Of a stretch of 64,000 nucleotides of DNA, positions 35,513 through 44,484 are shown piece after piece; positions within the stretch are counted from its first letter, which is position 1, and the number at the start of each line of letters is the position of its first letter. This stretch comes from Thiodiazotropha sp050291245 (lineage in GTDB: Bacteria > Pseudomonadota > Gammaproteobacteria > Chromatiales > Chromatiaceae), in assembly GCA_050291245.1 (NCBI GenBank), contig JBNKJP010000064.1:62001-126000 (forward strand), written 5' to 3'. Position numbers and translations under genes: made by a program. The notes beneath the pieces are model-generated. The model was given only the letters and a program-made list of their open reading frames with translations, did no database searches and was not told the DNA's origin.

Positions 35513-36493
35513 TCATAGAGAATTATTATAAGTACTTGCCCACGGACTTCCGCGCAGATCCGAGACGTGTAAAACCGGAGCGGCAGGCCGGGGGTTAGGA
35601 GAACCATCCCAAACTTCCAGTTTATCAATATCAATACCCATGGGGTACTCTGCGTAGTCAGCAGACCAGTTTGCAAATAACTCAATGATTTTGAAACGAT
35701 CTCCGAAAACCTGGGCAGTTATGGTTTGAGAGTGTCCGGCATTTAACATGTCCCAGTCATCGATCCAGAAGGTAGAGGTTATGTTACCATTTGCACCTGT
35801 GGTGTTATTGAGCGTGACTTTGAATACGATTGAATGCCACTCACCATCTTGTACGTCAACACCGGCATGATGATAGTGATTGTAAGGTGCGCTGCTGGGA
35901 TCAAAAAGATTCCAAGTCGGGTCTGTGCTATCATCGTCGTTTCTGATTTTTATGAGTGCTGCGGCGCTATCACCGAAAGAGCCATTACCAAATACTCTGA
36001 TAAATTTTAAACCGCCGCCGCCATCGGTAGGGTTTCTTGAGGTCCAGTCTCCTGTTGTTCGAAAGTAAAATCTAACGATCAATGTATCACTGGTAACAGC
36101 CTCTTCTAAGATGACTCTATTCTGAACACCCTCGGGATAAACGAAGTCGTCTCCAATATTTGAGTGTGTATTGACCGATGTGGTTGTAGTGCCTAAACAT
36201 GGGTCAAAATATCCTATCTGGAACTGCAAGTGCCAGAACTGATTACCCTCATAGGCACCTTTATCATTGCAACTGGATACAATGCTGGTTCCACTATCAT
36301 GAGTTTGCCAGAATTCTAAATAGTTTGTGCCAAAAATATAATCGACAGTTGGTGACGACGTTGGGGTTGCATCCTCATTAACAACGCTTTCAAAATCAGA
36401 TTCAATTATCAACTCACCTGAGACAAGGGGAACGCTTGTCAATGACAGTGAAGTAAGTGCAATTAAACTAAAAGTAGATTTAAAAATGTCCAT
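35513..36493 (-). CDS. Exported lectin/polysaccharide-lyase-like protein
   Basis: The 326-residue product has a Sec signal peptide (FSLIALTSLSLTSVPLVSG). The mature part is beta-rich and aromatic (FWHLQFQIGYFDPC, HYHHAGVDVQDGEWHSIVFKVTLNN, STFWIDDWDMLNAGHS), a pattern of concanavalin-type jelly-roll domains in polysaccharide lyases and laminin-G-like modules. I could not assign catalytic residues. Two cysteines (near 81 and 99) may pair. AT-rich codon use sets it apart from the core genes. Confidence 0.6.
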   Translation of the reverse strand: MDIFKSTFSLIALTSLSLTSVPLVSGELIIESDFESVVNEDATPTSSPTVDYIFGTNYLEFWQTHDSGTSIVSSCNDKGAYEGNQFWHLQFQIGYFDPCLGTTTTSVNTHSNIGDDFVYPEGVQNRVILEEAVTSDTLIVRFYFRTTGDWTSRNPTDGGGGLKFIRVFGNGSFGDSAAALIKIRNDDDSTDPTWNLFDPSSAPYNHYHHAGVDVQDGEWHSIVFKVTLNNTTGANGNITSTFWIDDWDMLNAGHSQTITAQVFGDRFKIIELFANWSADYAEYPMGIDIDKLEVWDGSPNPRPAAPVLHVSDLRGSPWASTYNNSL

Positions 36494-36939
36494 TTTCTCA
36501 CCTAAATATTATAAATATCAGATATGTTTTGCACTTATTATCGCAAGATTATTTTGCTAAATAATGGTGCTTTAACGCATGCAACAATACTAATTAATCT
36601 ATCCATAAATAATTGATTAGAATATCCCTTGATATGAATGGTAGGGATAATTACCACCAGGCATATCATAAACATATTAGAATATTTACTTTAATGCCAA
36701 CAAATTCTTCATGATATTTGTCTATCCGTTCAAAAAAAACATAAGCAAGCCTATGGTTTGATATATTTTCCACGCTTCCATTAGCAAAATCTGGGCGTCT
36801 TCCGCGATAAATGGCGCCAGTCATTCCTGTGGGACTGTTTAATGGAAAACAGGTAAATCATTGAGCGGAATGCCAGATATTCAGGGATGCGATAATTCTG
36901 CGGACTGCACTTCTGAATATCCTCGTCCTTGATCGGGTA
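36494..36939. other. AT-rich gap downstream of the GGDEF-EAL gene
   Basis: No gene is supported. An imperfect inverted repeat (GATATTCAG at 36876 and CTGAATATC at 36913) lies near the end of the GGDEF-EAL gene and could help end its transcript. The remainder is AT-rich and should contain the promoter of the exported protein at 35513-36493. Confidence 0.35.
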
Positions 36940-39471
36940 TCAGCTGCAAGCTTCGTCTTTGAACATTTGCGTCGTCATATCTGCGGTAATTGGTCCGCTG
37001 AACAGATACCCTTGACCGAAATCGCATCCCTGGGCGGTTAGTAGATTGCACTGTTCCTGTGTCTCAATACCCTCGGCGACTACCTTCAGTCCGAGACCAT
37101 GGGCCATTGCAATGGCTGCGTTTACGAGTTCTCTGTCTGCATTGCTGGTACAGATGCCCTTTACAAATTCACGGTCTATCTTGAGCACGTTGAACGGATA
37201 ATTACGCAGATAACTGAGTGATGAGTAGCCGGTTCCGAAGTCGTCCATCGCAATATTAACCCCAAGACGGCTGATTGCGGTTAGTGTGTCTTTTATATAA
37301 CTCTGTCCGCTCATCAGGACACCTTCAGTGATTTCCAATTCAAAAGTGGTATGTAGCAGGGAAGGGTGCTTCAGTACCTGTGTGATGTAGGCGAGCAGAT
37401 TGGGGTCACGGAATTGGCGCGGGGAGAGATTGACGGCGACGGAAAGTGGCCGGCCGAGTTGCCGTTGCCAAATGGGTGAGTTTTTCAGTGATTCGGTGAT
37501 GACGAACTGACCAAGCGGGACAATCAGTCCGGACTGCTCTGCAATGGGGATAAATTCTACCGGCTCCACCTCACCCAGAATCGGGTTATGCCATCGAAGC
37601 AGGGCCTCCACGCCGGCGATTCTCCCACTTTGCAGATCGACTTTGGGTTGGTAGTAGACTAGGAACTGGCCCTGTTCCAACGCGCCTGCCATCTGTCCCT
37701 CCAATAGGAGCCGGCGGGAGACATCCCTGTTCATCTCATCGGTAAAGTAGGAATAGGTGTTGCGTCCCTGCTCCTTGGAATGGTACATGGCGGAGTCCGA
37801 CTTGCGCAGTAATTCCATGGGTTTGTCGCCGTCAATCGGGTAGATAGAGATACCGATGCTTGCGGTTAGAATCATCTCGTGGCCGTCAATTCGGAATGAT
37901 TCTCGAAACTGTTTAAGCAGTGATTCCGCCACTGGGCGGGCATCGGATGCATCGTTCATGTTTCCCACGAGCACGATAAACTCGTCCCCACCCAAACGTC
38001 CTACAGTGTCTCCATTGCGTACGCTCGCTTGCAGGCGCAGGGCTGCCTTTTTGAGTAACTGGTCCCCCGTATCATGTCCAAGCGTATCATTGACCTTTTT
38101 GAAATCATCCAGATCAAGAAACAGAATCGCCACCTGTTGTTTGTCGCGATTAGCTTCTTTTATCAACTGCGAAAGCCTATCCATGGTAAGAAACCGGTTC
38201 GGCAGGTCGGTTAAGGCATCGTAGTGGGCTTGACGGATGATCTGTTCTTCCTGTTGTCGGCGTTTGGTGATGTCAACGGCAATGGCGAAGATCACCGTTT
38301 CTCCAAACCAGGAACCCAGCGTCAGACGGACCTCATTGGGAAAGGCCCGACCATCGGCCCTCATGCTCCAGGTTTCAAATGTTTGCGGCTCACCTGAAAG
38401 CGCCTTCGTGTGCCTGGACTCCAGAGTGTCCGAGTCGTTGTATCCGGGGGCGGTGAGATCTCGGGGGGTCTTGCCTTTGAACCACTCCCTTGGCCGTCCA
38501 TACATGCGGGCAGCGCCTTCATTGACCATGATGAAATGTCCATCCCAAGCCTGGACGTAGACCGCTTCCTGAAGATTGTCAAACAGGGAGCGAAAACTCG
38601 ATTCGCTGAGTTTGAGCTTCTCTTCGCCAGCACGGCGAGCAGTGATGTCGTGGCCGATACCCAGTACGCCGATAAGTCGCCCCTGTTCATCGAACATGGG
38701 TGTTTTGGTGGTTTCAAGCAGCTCCTGGTGCCCATCCCAGGCGAAGGTGATTTGTTCCTCGTTCACAGAGGGGGCGCCTTTATGCATGGCCTTTAAATCG
38801 TGTTTGCGAAATGAATCGGCAATTGATTGTTCGACAAAATCGTAATCGGTTTTTCCTGTAATCTCGCTTTCAGAAGCACCGAAGAAGAGCTCAAACCGCG
38901 GATTGCAGGCCAGATAGATGCCTTCCGGGTCCTTTAACCAGATCAGATCTGGCAGGGTTTGGATGAGGGTTTTGAGAAAGCTGCGTTGTTGACTCAGGGA
39001 TTGCCGGGATTTGTCCAGTTGGGCGTGCGCTATTCTGCCCTGAATAGCGGTTGTCAGCGTTCCCAGAACCGGACGTAATCCGTTCAACATGCGCGGCGAA
39101 AACAGCTCCTGATGTGCGGTTTGCATGAGTAATACGCCTTTCTTGGAAAACGGATAGATTGCAAATGTATGGCCATTCCGGGTGGTGATGGTTGGGGCCG
39201 CGCTAGCGGAACGGTCCAGCGCCTGGTCAATGATCGATAATGGGGGGTCATTGTGTGGAGTTTGGGGTAGTAAGGCTAAGGGCTCTAGCCCATCCTTGTC
39301 CGTTTCTTGCCACCAGAGGGATGCGCCGGTCAGGTTGTAACGGGAAATCAGAATTCTTAGGAAATTCCGACAGATACCGGACAAATCCAGCTCCTTTCCG
39401 ACGCTCAAGGCCAGTTCATACAGGCGCAGTAGGTCTTCGGTGACGCTGGGTTCGTTTTTGTGATCATTCAT
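36940..39471 (-). CDS. GAF-PAS-PAS-GGDEF-EAL c-di-GMP signalling protein
   Basis: The 843-residue cytoplasmic protein has a divergent GAF-like region (about 10-150), two PAS domains (160-280, 290-405), a GGDEF domain (410-575) and an EAL domain (590-840). The cyclase motif RLGGDEF (492-498) is intact, with an inhibitory RxxD (RNGD, 485-488) five residues before it. The EAL domain keeps EALLRW, NLSPRQF, ELEITEG, DDFGTGYSSL, KIDREFV and EGIE, so both synthesis and hydrolysis are possible. Its start overlaps the end of the upstream FIST gene by eight bases, so the two are translated together and FIST probably feeds this output. Confidence 0.93.
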   Translation of the reverse strand: MNDHKNEPSVTEDLLRLYELALSVGKELDLSGICRNFLRILISRYNLTGASLWWQETDKDGLEPLALLPQTPHNDPPLSIIDQALDRSASAAPTITTRNGHTFAIYPFSKKGVLLMQTAHQELFSPRMLNGLRPVLGTLTTAIQGRIAHAQLDKSRQSLSQQRSFLKTLIQTLPDLIWLKDPEGIYLACNPRFELFFGASESEITGKTDYDFVEQSIADSFRKHDLKAMHKGAPSVNEEQITFAWDGHQELLETTKTPMFDEQGRLIGVLGIGHDITARRAGEEKLKLSESSFRSLFDNLQEAVYVQAWDGHFIMVNEGAARMYGRPREWFKGKTPRDLTAPGYNDSDTLESRHTKALSGEPQTFETWSMRADGRAFPNEVRLTLGSWFGETVIFAIAVDITKRRQQEEQIIRQAHYDALTDLPNRFLTMDRLSQLIKEANRDKQQVAILFLDLDDFKKVNDTLGHDTGDQLLKKAALRLQASVRNGDTVGRLGGDEFIVLVGNMNDASDARPVAESLLKQFRESFRIDGHEMILTASIGISIYPIDGDKPMELLRKSDSAMYHSKEQGRNTYSYFTDEMNRDVSRRLLLEGQMAGALEQGQFLVYYQPKVDLQSGRIAGVEALLRWHNPILGEVEPVEFIPIAEQSGLIVPLGQFVITESLKNSPIWQRQLGRPLSVAVNLSPRQFRDPNLLAYITQVLKHPSLLHTTFELEITEGVLMSGQSYIKDTLTAISRLGVNIAMDDFGTGYSSLSYLRNYPFNVLKIDREFVKGICTSNADRELVNAAIAMAHGLGLKVVAEGIETQEQCNLLTAQGCDFGQGYLFSGPITADMTTQMFKDEACS

Positions 39472-40564
39472 GCAGGAGTGCTACCAAAAACGTCTTATTG
39501 TAGAACTCAAGGGTGCTATGTCCGTTGCCGCATATCTCCCCCAGGGCCAGTACGCCCTGAAGGGGTTTGTGGGTGAAATGTTTCAATGCCGAACCAGCCC
39601 TGTTCAGTTCGGTGGTCAGTTCATCGTCAAGCATCAATGCTCGGGAATAGCAATCGGAGATGAAGCAGTTGGAAACCGGCTCTCCATTGTTGCACTCGGC
39701 TATCGCCTGCTGAGCCGCGTCGATGAGTGAGTCCTTACTACCCTCAGAGATGTAGATGGCAGAGTTTTCAGGGACGTCGGACAGACACACGATTTCATCG
39801 GCTTTGTTGATTCCAAACGGATCTCGCACAACATCTTCAACCGCCTGCTTACCAATACTGAGCGGAAAACGGGAAACCAGATCCGGGAACACCGGTTTGC
39901 CCTTCAGTTCCGGGGCAAGTGCTTCAACCTCTCGACGGTAAAAGCTCCCCGCGGCTTCCCAGTTCAACTCCTGAATGATCTTGCCGCTAGTCCGTGTGGC
40001 GATGAACGGACCGGCTACACGTTTCCACCCATGTCGGACGTTTACCGTGGATGGTTGAGGGAGTAATATTAGCAGAGCGCCATGTTCGATGAAGCCGGAT
40101 TCACAAAAAATGCTCGGGGCCTGGCGCAGGTCCCTATAACCGGCACCGGCGCCAGCGAAATGTACGCGGGTGCCGAATTGATCGTAGATCGCCTCCATAA
40201 ATCCCGAGATTCCGGGTGATTGGCTGTCCATGAACAGCAGGGCGCTGGCGGGTGTATCAGCCATCAAGGCCCGATTCTGGGCGATCCAGGTGTCACTGCT
40301 CTGGTCCAGGGATCCGGTGAACAGTTGTGCCTGGGGGGGCAATGGAATGGCGATGACTCCATCATCCCGCCGTTGGTCGTTGTCGATCAGACCGGGAAAA
40401 ATCCCACCGCTGAACCTTAGTCCCTGCTGGGAAGCTGCATCAAAGAAAGGGGGCAGTTGATCGGCGTGTTGGTCCGAGAAACAGAGTAACCAGAGGGTGT
40501 CGGGTTTCTGCGCGGCAGATAATTCGTCCACAAGACTCTGGGCCGATGTGTAAGCAAGGTACAT
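39464..40564 (-). CDS. FIST-domain sensor protein
   Basis: The 366-residue protein has a FIST N-terminal domain (about 20-210; LLFMDSQSPGISGFMEAIYDQFG and FAGAGAGYRDL) and a FIST C-terminal domain (about 215-350; ISDCYSRALMLDDEL and QGVLALGEICGNG). FIST domains are proposed to bind small ligands such as amino acids, and they often partner with GGDEF/EAL or histidine kinase proteins. It has no membrane segment. The overlap with the GGDEF-EAL gene strongly suggests a ligand-sensing c-di-GMP unit. Confidence 0.88.
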   Translation of the reverse strand: MYLAYTSAQSLVDELSAAQKPDTLWLLCFSDQHADQLPPFFDAASQQGLRFSGGIFPGLIDNDQRRDDGVIAIPLPPQAQLFTGSLDQSSDTWIAQNRALMADTPASALLFMDSQSPGISGFMEAIYDQFGTRVHFAGAGAGYRDLRQAPSIFCESGFIEHGALLILLPQPSTVNVRHGWKRVAGPFIATRTSGKIIQELNWEAAGSFYRREVEALAPELKGKPVFPDLVSRFPLSIGKQAVEDVVRDPFGINKADEIVCLSDVPENSAIYISEGSKDSLIDAAQQAIAECNNGEPVSNCFISDCYSRALMLDDELTTELNRAGSALKHFTHKPLQGVLALGEICGNGHSTLEFYNKTFLVALLHE

Positions 40565-40624
40565 GGTGGCGCGATCTCTTCCTGCCTGAACGCTACTTCC
40601 TTTATCGCCACGTCCCAGGCAACC

Positions 40625-40990
40625 TTAAAAACAGTCCTGCATCAATGATATCGCCGGATTGTTTACTGCGCCAGAAAAGTCGACAAATACCCATGTGTTG
40701 AGGGAAGTGGATTCGGGAAATAGGGAAAGCCGGCCGTTAAGCTTGGGAATTTCCCAGAAAAGGGCAGCCGGCATGACATTTCGTGTGGCGCTAGTAGATA
40801 AGCGCAAGTTATGAGGGCGATCAAATAGTTCTTGGCATGGCCGCCTGCAGTATAAAAATACTGCAGAGCGCCGGGTCAGGTCTTTGGTAGGACGCGATTT
40901 ATCAAGATCTTTGTCTGTATTGATATGCTTCTTGAGTATGTCTACAAAAGCGTTACCATCCGGATAGACGTGGTTGTTGCTGCCTGCCAA
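40625..40990 (-). CDS. Hypothetical 121-aa open frame
   Basis: This is the only sizeable open frame in the 490-base gap between the FIST gene and the next exported protein. The product is basic in the middle (KHINTDKDLDKSRPTKDLTRRS), has two cysteines in FLYCRRPCQELF, and resembles no family I know. No clear ribosome site precedes it. It may be a remnant or simply non-coding. Confidence 0.25.
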   Translation of the reverse strand: MAGSNNHVYPDGNAFVDILKKHINTDKDLDKSRPTKDLTRRSAVFLYCRRPCQELFDRPHNLRLSTSATRNVMPAALFWEIPKLNGRLSLFPESTSLNTWVFVDFSGAVNNPAISLMQDCF

Positions 40991-41054
40991 GGAGTGGGCT
41001 GACTATTTTCCTATCGCTACAAATTTTACGTAGATATCGATTGCTTGTGTTTCC

Positions 41055-42380
41055 TTACTCGACGTGTATATCGACTGGTGCCTTGGGGCGGATCAAATTG
41101 ATCTCATAAACCAATATCAACGGTGCAGATTCAAATCCTTGTTTTGAATCTGCTTTGTTGAGTGATATGTATAGTCGATTGGTTGATGGGTCATAATCCG
41201 CACCAGTAATTTTGGATATTAAACCATCACCATTGATGTCATCAAAAGGCAACTTAATTGGTCCATAGGCATAAGGTTGAGCCTCGTACTCCTCACTAAG
41301 GCCGTTTTTATGCTTTATCAAATCATCCACGTCGAAGAGCCAAATGTAGTTATCCCAGTCAGACCAATCGTATGGGCATTCGCCAGAACAAGCTGCTCCC
41401 CTCCCAATGGGTGAATTTTTATAGCCAATGCCGTAGCGATGCCCACCTGAGTGTCCTAGGGTAAGATAGGTATGTGTCCCTGGGATAATTGCACCGTAAT
41501 ACACCATGGATAATTCCGTCCATAGATCATTACCTACTACACAATTAATATCCCAGAGATCATTGTTTGTAGTGAAAGATTCGCAATTTTCCCGATCGTA
41601 ATTCCATGTTGATAGTGATGTCATCTGGTTAAATAATGGATACTTTTGAAGCTTGATATTAGGGGTGGTCCCACCGTTTTGAGTGTTTAATAGTTCTTCT
41701 TTAAATAGGCTGTATGCACTTGGCCCTTGCGACCACCTGCCGTTGATCGATGCTTGACGCGCCATGCCTGAGAGGTAGTCGCCTCCTAGCGCTTCACGTA
41801 AACTAAATGGGATAGGTGAAAACCAACCTGCTGCAAAGGTTTTATCATTCATTTGAAAATAGCCCGATACTGTGCTGTTGTTTAACTTAAAGGGCTCATC
41901 AATGATCATCATGTTATCAACGTTAAAGCCATCAGCTGAAGCTGCATCGTATGCTTCAAACACACTTACGACCAGCTTATTATCAATCAGCTCCATTCCC
42001 CCTATGCCAGTTAAATTATTATTCTCAGTTGTATATTTGGCTTTTCCGAACATGTTAGTAAAAGCTTGAATCGGTTCTCCTGTAAAAGCGAGATCATCTA
42101 AGTTTTCTGAGTTAATTATTTCTGGTATTTTGTACTCAGCGATCGAAAAATAAGGGTTGCCGTTTATAAAAAATGAGTTGGTTGTTGAGCTTATGGCAAT
42201 TCTTGCGGGTGCAAAGCCTAATCGCCCCTCTTCCTGATTAACGTAGGTGACCCGAAACGCCCCAATATAACGTAAATCATCGGGTTGCAGCAGTATTGCC
42301 TCATCGGCAAGAATATAGTTCGTATTGAGCATTGAGCTTAAAGCTAAAAATCCAAAAGTCACCGAAAATTTTGTTGTCAT
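41055..42380 (-). CDS. Exported protein of unknown function, 441 aa
   Basis: The protein has a signal peptide (FSVTFGFLALSSMLNTNYILADE). Repeated beta-strand stretches such as FFINGNPYFSIAEYKIPEI, GGMELIDNKLVVSVFEAYD, HTYLTLGHSGGHRYG, YIWLFDVDDL and NRLYISLNKADSKQG read like blades of a beta-propeller. A DINGDGLIS element near 380 looks like a calcium loop. Six cysteines lie mainly between 260 and 330. No catalytic motif was recognised. AT-rich codon use points to the accessory region. The gene lies upstream of, but apart from, the FIST unit. Confidence 0.6.
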   Translation of the reverse strand: MTTKFSVTFGFLALSSMLNTNYILADEAILLQPDDLRYIGAFRVTYVNQEEGRLGFAPARIAISSTTNSFFINGNPYFSIAEYKIPEIINSENLDDLAFTGEPIQAFTNMFGKAKYTTENNNLTGIGGMELIDNKLVVSVFEAYDAASADGFNVDNMMIIDEPFKLNNSTVSGYFQMNDKTFAAGWFSPIPFSLREALGGDYLSGMARQASINGRWSQGPSAYSLFKEELLNTQNGGTTPNIKLQKYPLFNQMTSLSTWNYDRENCESFTTNNDLWDINCVVGNDLWTELSMVYYGAIIPGTHTYLTLGHSGGHRYGIGYKNSPIGRGAACSGECPYDWSDWDNYIWLFDVDDLIKHKNGLSEEYEAQPYAYGPIKLPFDDINGDGLISKITGADYDPSTNRLYISLNKADSKQGFESAPLILVYEINLIRPKAPVDIHVE

Positions 42381-42648
42381 AGTTAGCGTCGTCTCGTTTT
42401 ACTTTGGCTGGCGAATTGCTTTTGACTCGTAAGTGTCTGTATATATTGAAGAATAATGCTTGTTGGTTGCCCGGATATCCACGACTACTTGGATTCACAT
42501 CCTACCAATAATTCACGCATTCGAAAGCTGAGATACGACAAATTTTAATATTGAACTTTTAATCCCAGCAAACCGTTTATCCCTTAAGATGCAACCACTC
42601 ATCACTTAACATCAGGGGCGTACCAGGAGAGAATTACCCGGAAATCCC

Positions 42649-42780
42649 GTGCCCGAGAAAACGGCAAGAGATTAGAGGTGACAGCCCTCAGCCCTGAAAG
42701 ATATAGAGGACCGCCAGGTCATCGAGCCACGGGCTGCCAACCGTGAGGTCAGGGGGTGGAGGACTTAAAGTGAGGCCCAA
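42649..42780 (+). other. Group II intron-like 5-prime fragment (copy A)
   Basis: The DNA starts GTGCCCGAG and contains GGCAAGAGATTAGAGGTGACAGCCCTC, then GAAAGATATAGAGGACCGCC and ACCGTGAGGTC. It aligns with copies at 53220 and 53411. GTGCG-type starts followed by GGAGGTGAAAG..CCTC and GAAAGGAGTAGCGA are what I recall for domain I of bacterial group II introns. No reverse transcriptase follows, so it would be a dead 5-prime stub. The rest of the gap 42381-42950 shows no gene. Confidence 0.45.
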
Positions 42781-42950
42781 TTTGAAGCGAGGGAGTAGTT
42801 CATCAACAAGCAGTGTGTTGCCTGTATACCCTTATTAACAAGCTGAAATAGCTTCTAAGTGCGAGCTTGTAGTAAAGTGAATATCCGTTTAGTTGCGGTC
42901 TCTGGTCTTATTGAAAAGAGAACTCTTTGCTCCTCTTGATCGACAGAGTC

Positions 42951-43827
42951 TCAACGCTCACAGTCTCTGACATACTCGCCGATAGCTACGTCCCTACCGC
43001 GTCCGCAGAATAGCCAGTCAAACCCATCTCCGCCATCGAGAGTGTCGTCCCCGGCACCACCATCGATGCAGTCATCTCCGTCCAGACCGGCAATGTAATC
43101 CTGTCCACCGAATCCGTAGATGATATCCATCTGCTCGGTGCCGTAAAGGAAGTCAGTGTCGGATGTCCCTTTGATAGCACCGGGTGCATCGCAGTTGCAA
43201 CCTTGAGGTGCCTGGAATATCTGAGAAACAAAATATCTGGCATACCATTAGTATCCGTAGCTACCAGGTCATCCGCACAGCTTTCAAATACCACGATTCG
43301 GCTGTCTGCACTGATCAAGGGCAGGTAGGGTCCCCAGAAGCGAGCGTTCCCGGAGTTCGTTCCGTCCTTATTGACACTAATTAAAGTGGTGGTTCCGGAC
43401 TGAAGGTCCCGCACAAACACGTCTCTATATCCGTTGGTATCCGTGGTCACCAAATCGTAGGCTAAGCTGTCAAAACCGCGAATCGGCCATTAGCACTGAT
43501 CGCAGAATATGAGGAAGAATCACTACCACTCCCAGAGTCGGTTCCATCCTTGTTGATACTGACCAGGGTAGTGGTTTCACTCTGTAGATCTCTCACAAAG
43601 AGATCCACACTTCCATTCGTATCCTTTGCCACCAAATCATCGGCGCCCTTGGTAAATGCCACAAAGCGGTTATCGGCACTGATTGAGGAACCCCCGGAAC
43701 CTCCTCCGTGTCCGGAGTCAGTTCCCTCGTGATTAGCAGTGACCAATTTTACGGTAGTCATCGAGGCCGACAATGCAATCTGCTGCACGCCCGAGAAAAG
43801 CAGTGTTGCGATAAAACAGTGAGTCAC
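42951..43827 (-). pseudogene. Exported WD40/PD40-RTX repeat protein, broken by two frameshifts
   Basis: Read leftward from 43827, the gene starts with a hydrophobic leader and has TolB-like repeats: FTKGADDLVAKDTNGSVDLFVRDLQSETTTLVS and the next DLVTTDTNGYRDVFVRDLQSGTTTLIS. The first frame stops at about 43468 inside a repeat; one more T in the GTTTTGAC run restores DSLAYDLVTTDTNG. A second break near 43238 falls in GATATTTTG; one more T restores FVSQIFQAPQGCNCDAP and an RTX tail (YGFGGQDYIAGLDGDD, DGGAGDDTLDGGDG) ending at 42951. Intact, it would be a calcium-binding surface or secreted protein of about 291 residues. Confidence 0.8.
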
Positions 43828-44159
43828 TGTTTTGATTTTATAAAACGAGTACGGTTTTTCGAAGAATCAAAGATGAGAATAGTCACGACATCCTCCCTTT
43901 GTCCGTGTTTGTAAGTTAAACAGCAAAATCTTCCGTATCCTGAGTATAGGACAGGTAAGTACTCAATCAATAGTATAATCTTCTTTTTATCGGTAGTGCG
44001 CTAGGTGGTTGGTTCAAGGCCTGCTCCCCGGTTATTAATTTGAGTTTTCTATAAAAGCTTCACTGCCCAGGTAGACTTGGTCCCTAAATATCTTACGTCA
44101 GGCAAATGAGTAACTTTGGCTGAATTCCCCCTGTTTTCATCATAATTCAGAATGTTTTT

Positions 44160-44265
44160 CTTCAGAAATACTGCCAAACCCGGGTGTTCGTATCAACTTA
44201 AGACTCATTCTATCAATGTGTGAACATCTTAGGGTGTGTGTCCGGTTATTGACCCTGTCCACCAG
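44160..44265 (+). pseudogene. Diverged relic of the transposase 3-prime region
   Basis: The segment with CCAAACCCGGGTGTTCGTATC and AATGTGTGAACATCTTAGGGTGTG matches, base by base with many changes, the end of the transposase relic at about 46740-46810. It is non-coding here. It lies in a 657-base gap (43828-44484) that otherwise shows no gene and should hold the promoter of the hydrolase. Confidence 0.4.
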
Positions 44266-44484
44266 GGTGAGTGAATCGCAATAGACTCTTCCAGTGGATA
44301 TTCTGTTATTGCCTCTCGCGTAACATATATTTTGCTGGACTGAAAGTGATTATTTAGTATCTTGAGTCACTCAATGTATGTCATAAATGAGCAGTTGTTT
44401 TTAACAATAGCAATTAATGAACGGATCAGTTTGATGTGGTGATTTAGTCATGGAATGGAGCTCATAATAAGGGGTTATCTAACA

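Noticed and set aside
43184..43384. A separate 66-codon plus-strand gene inside the RTX pseudogene
   Set aside because: It is antisense to the repeats and has no independent support.
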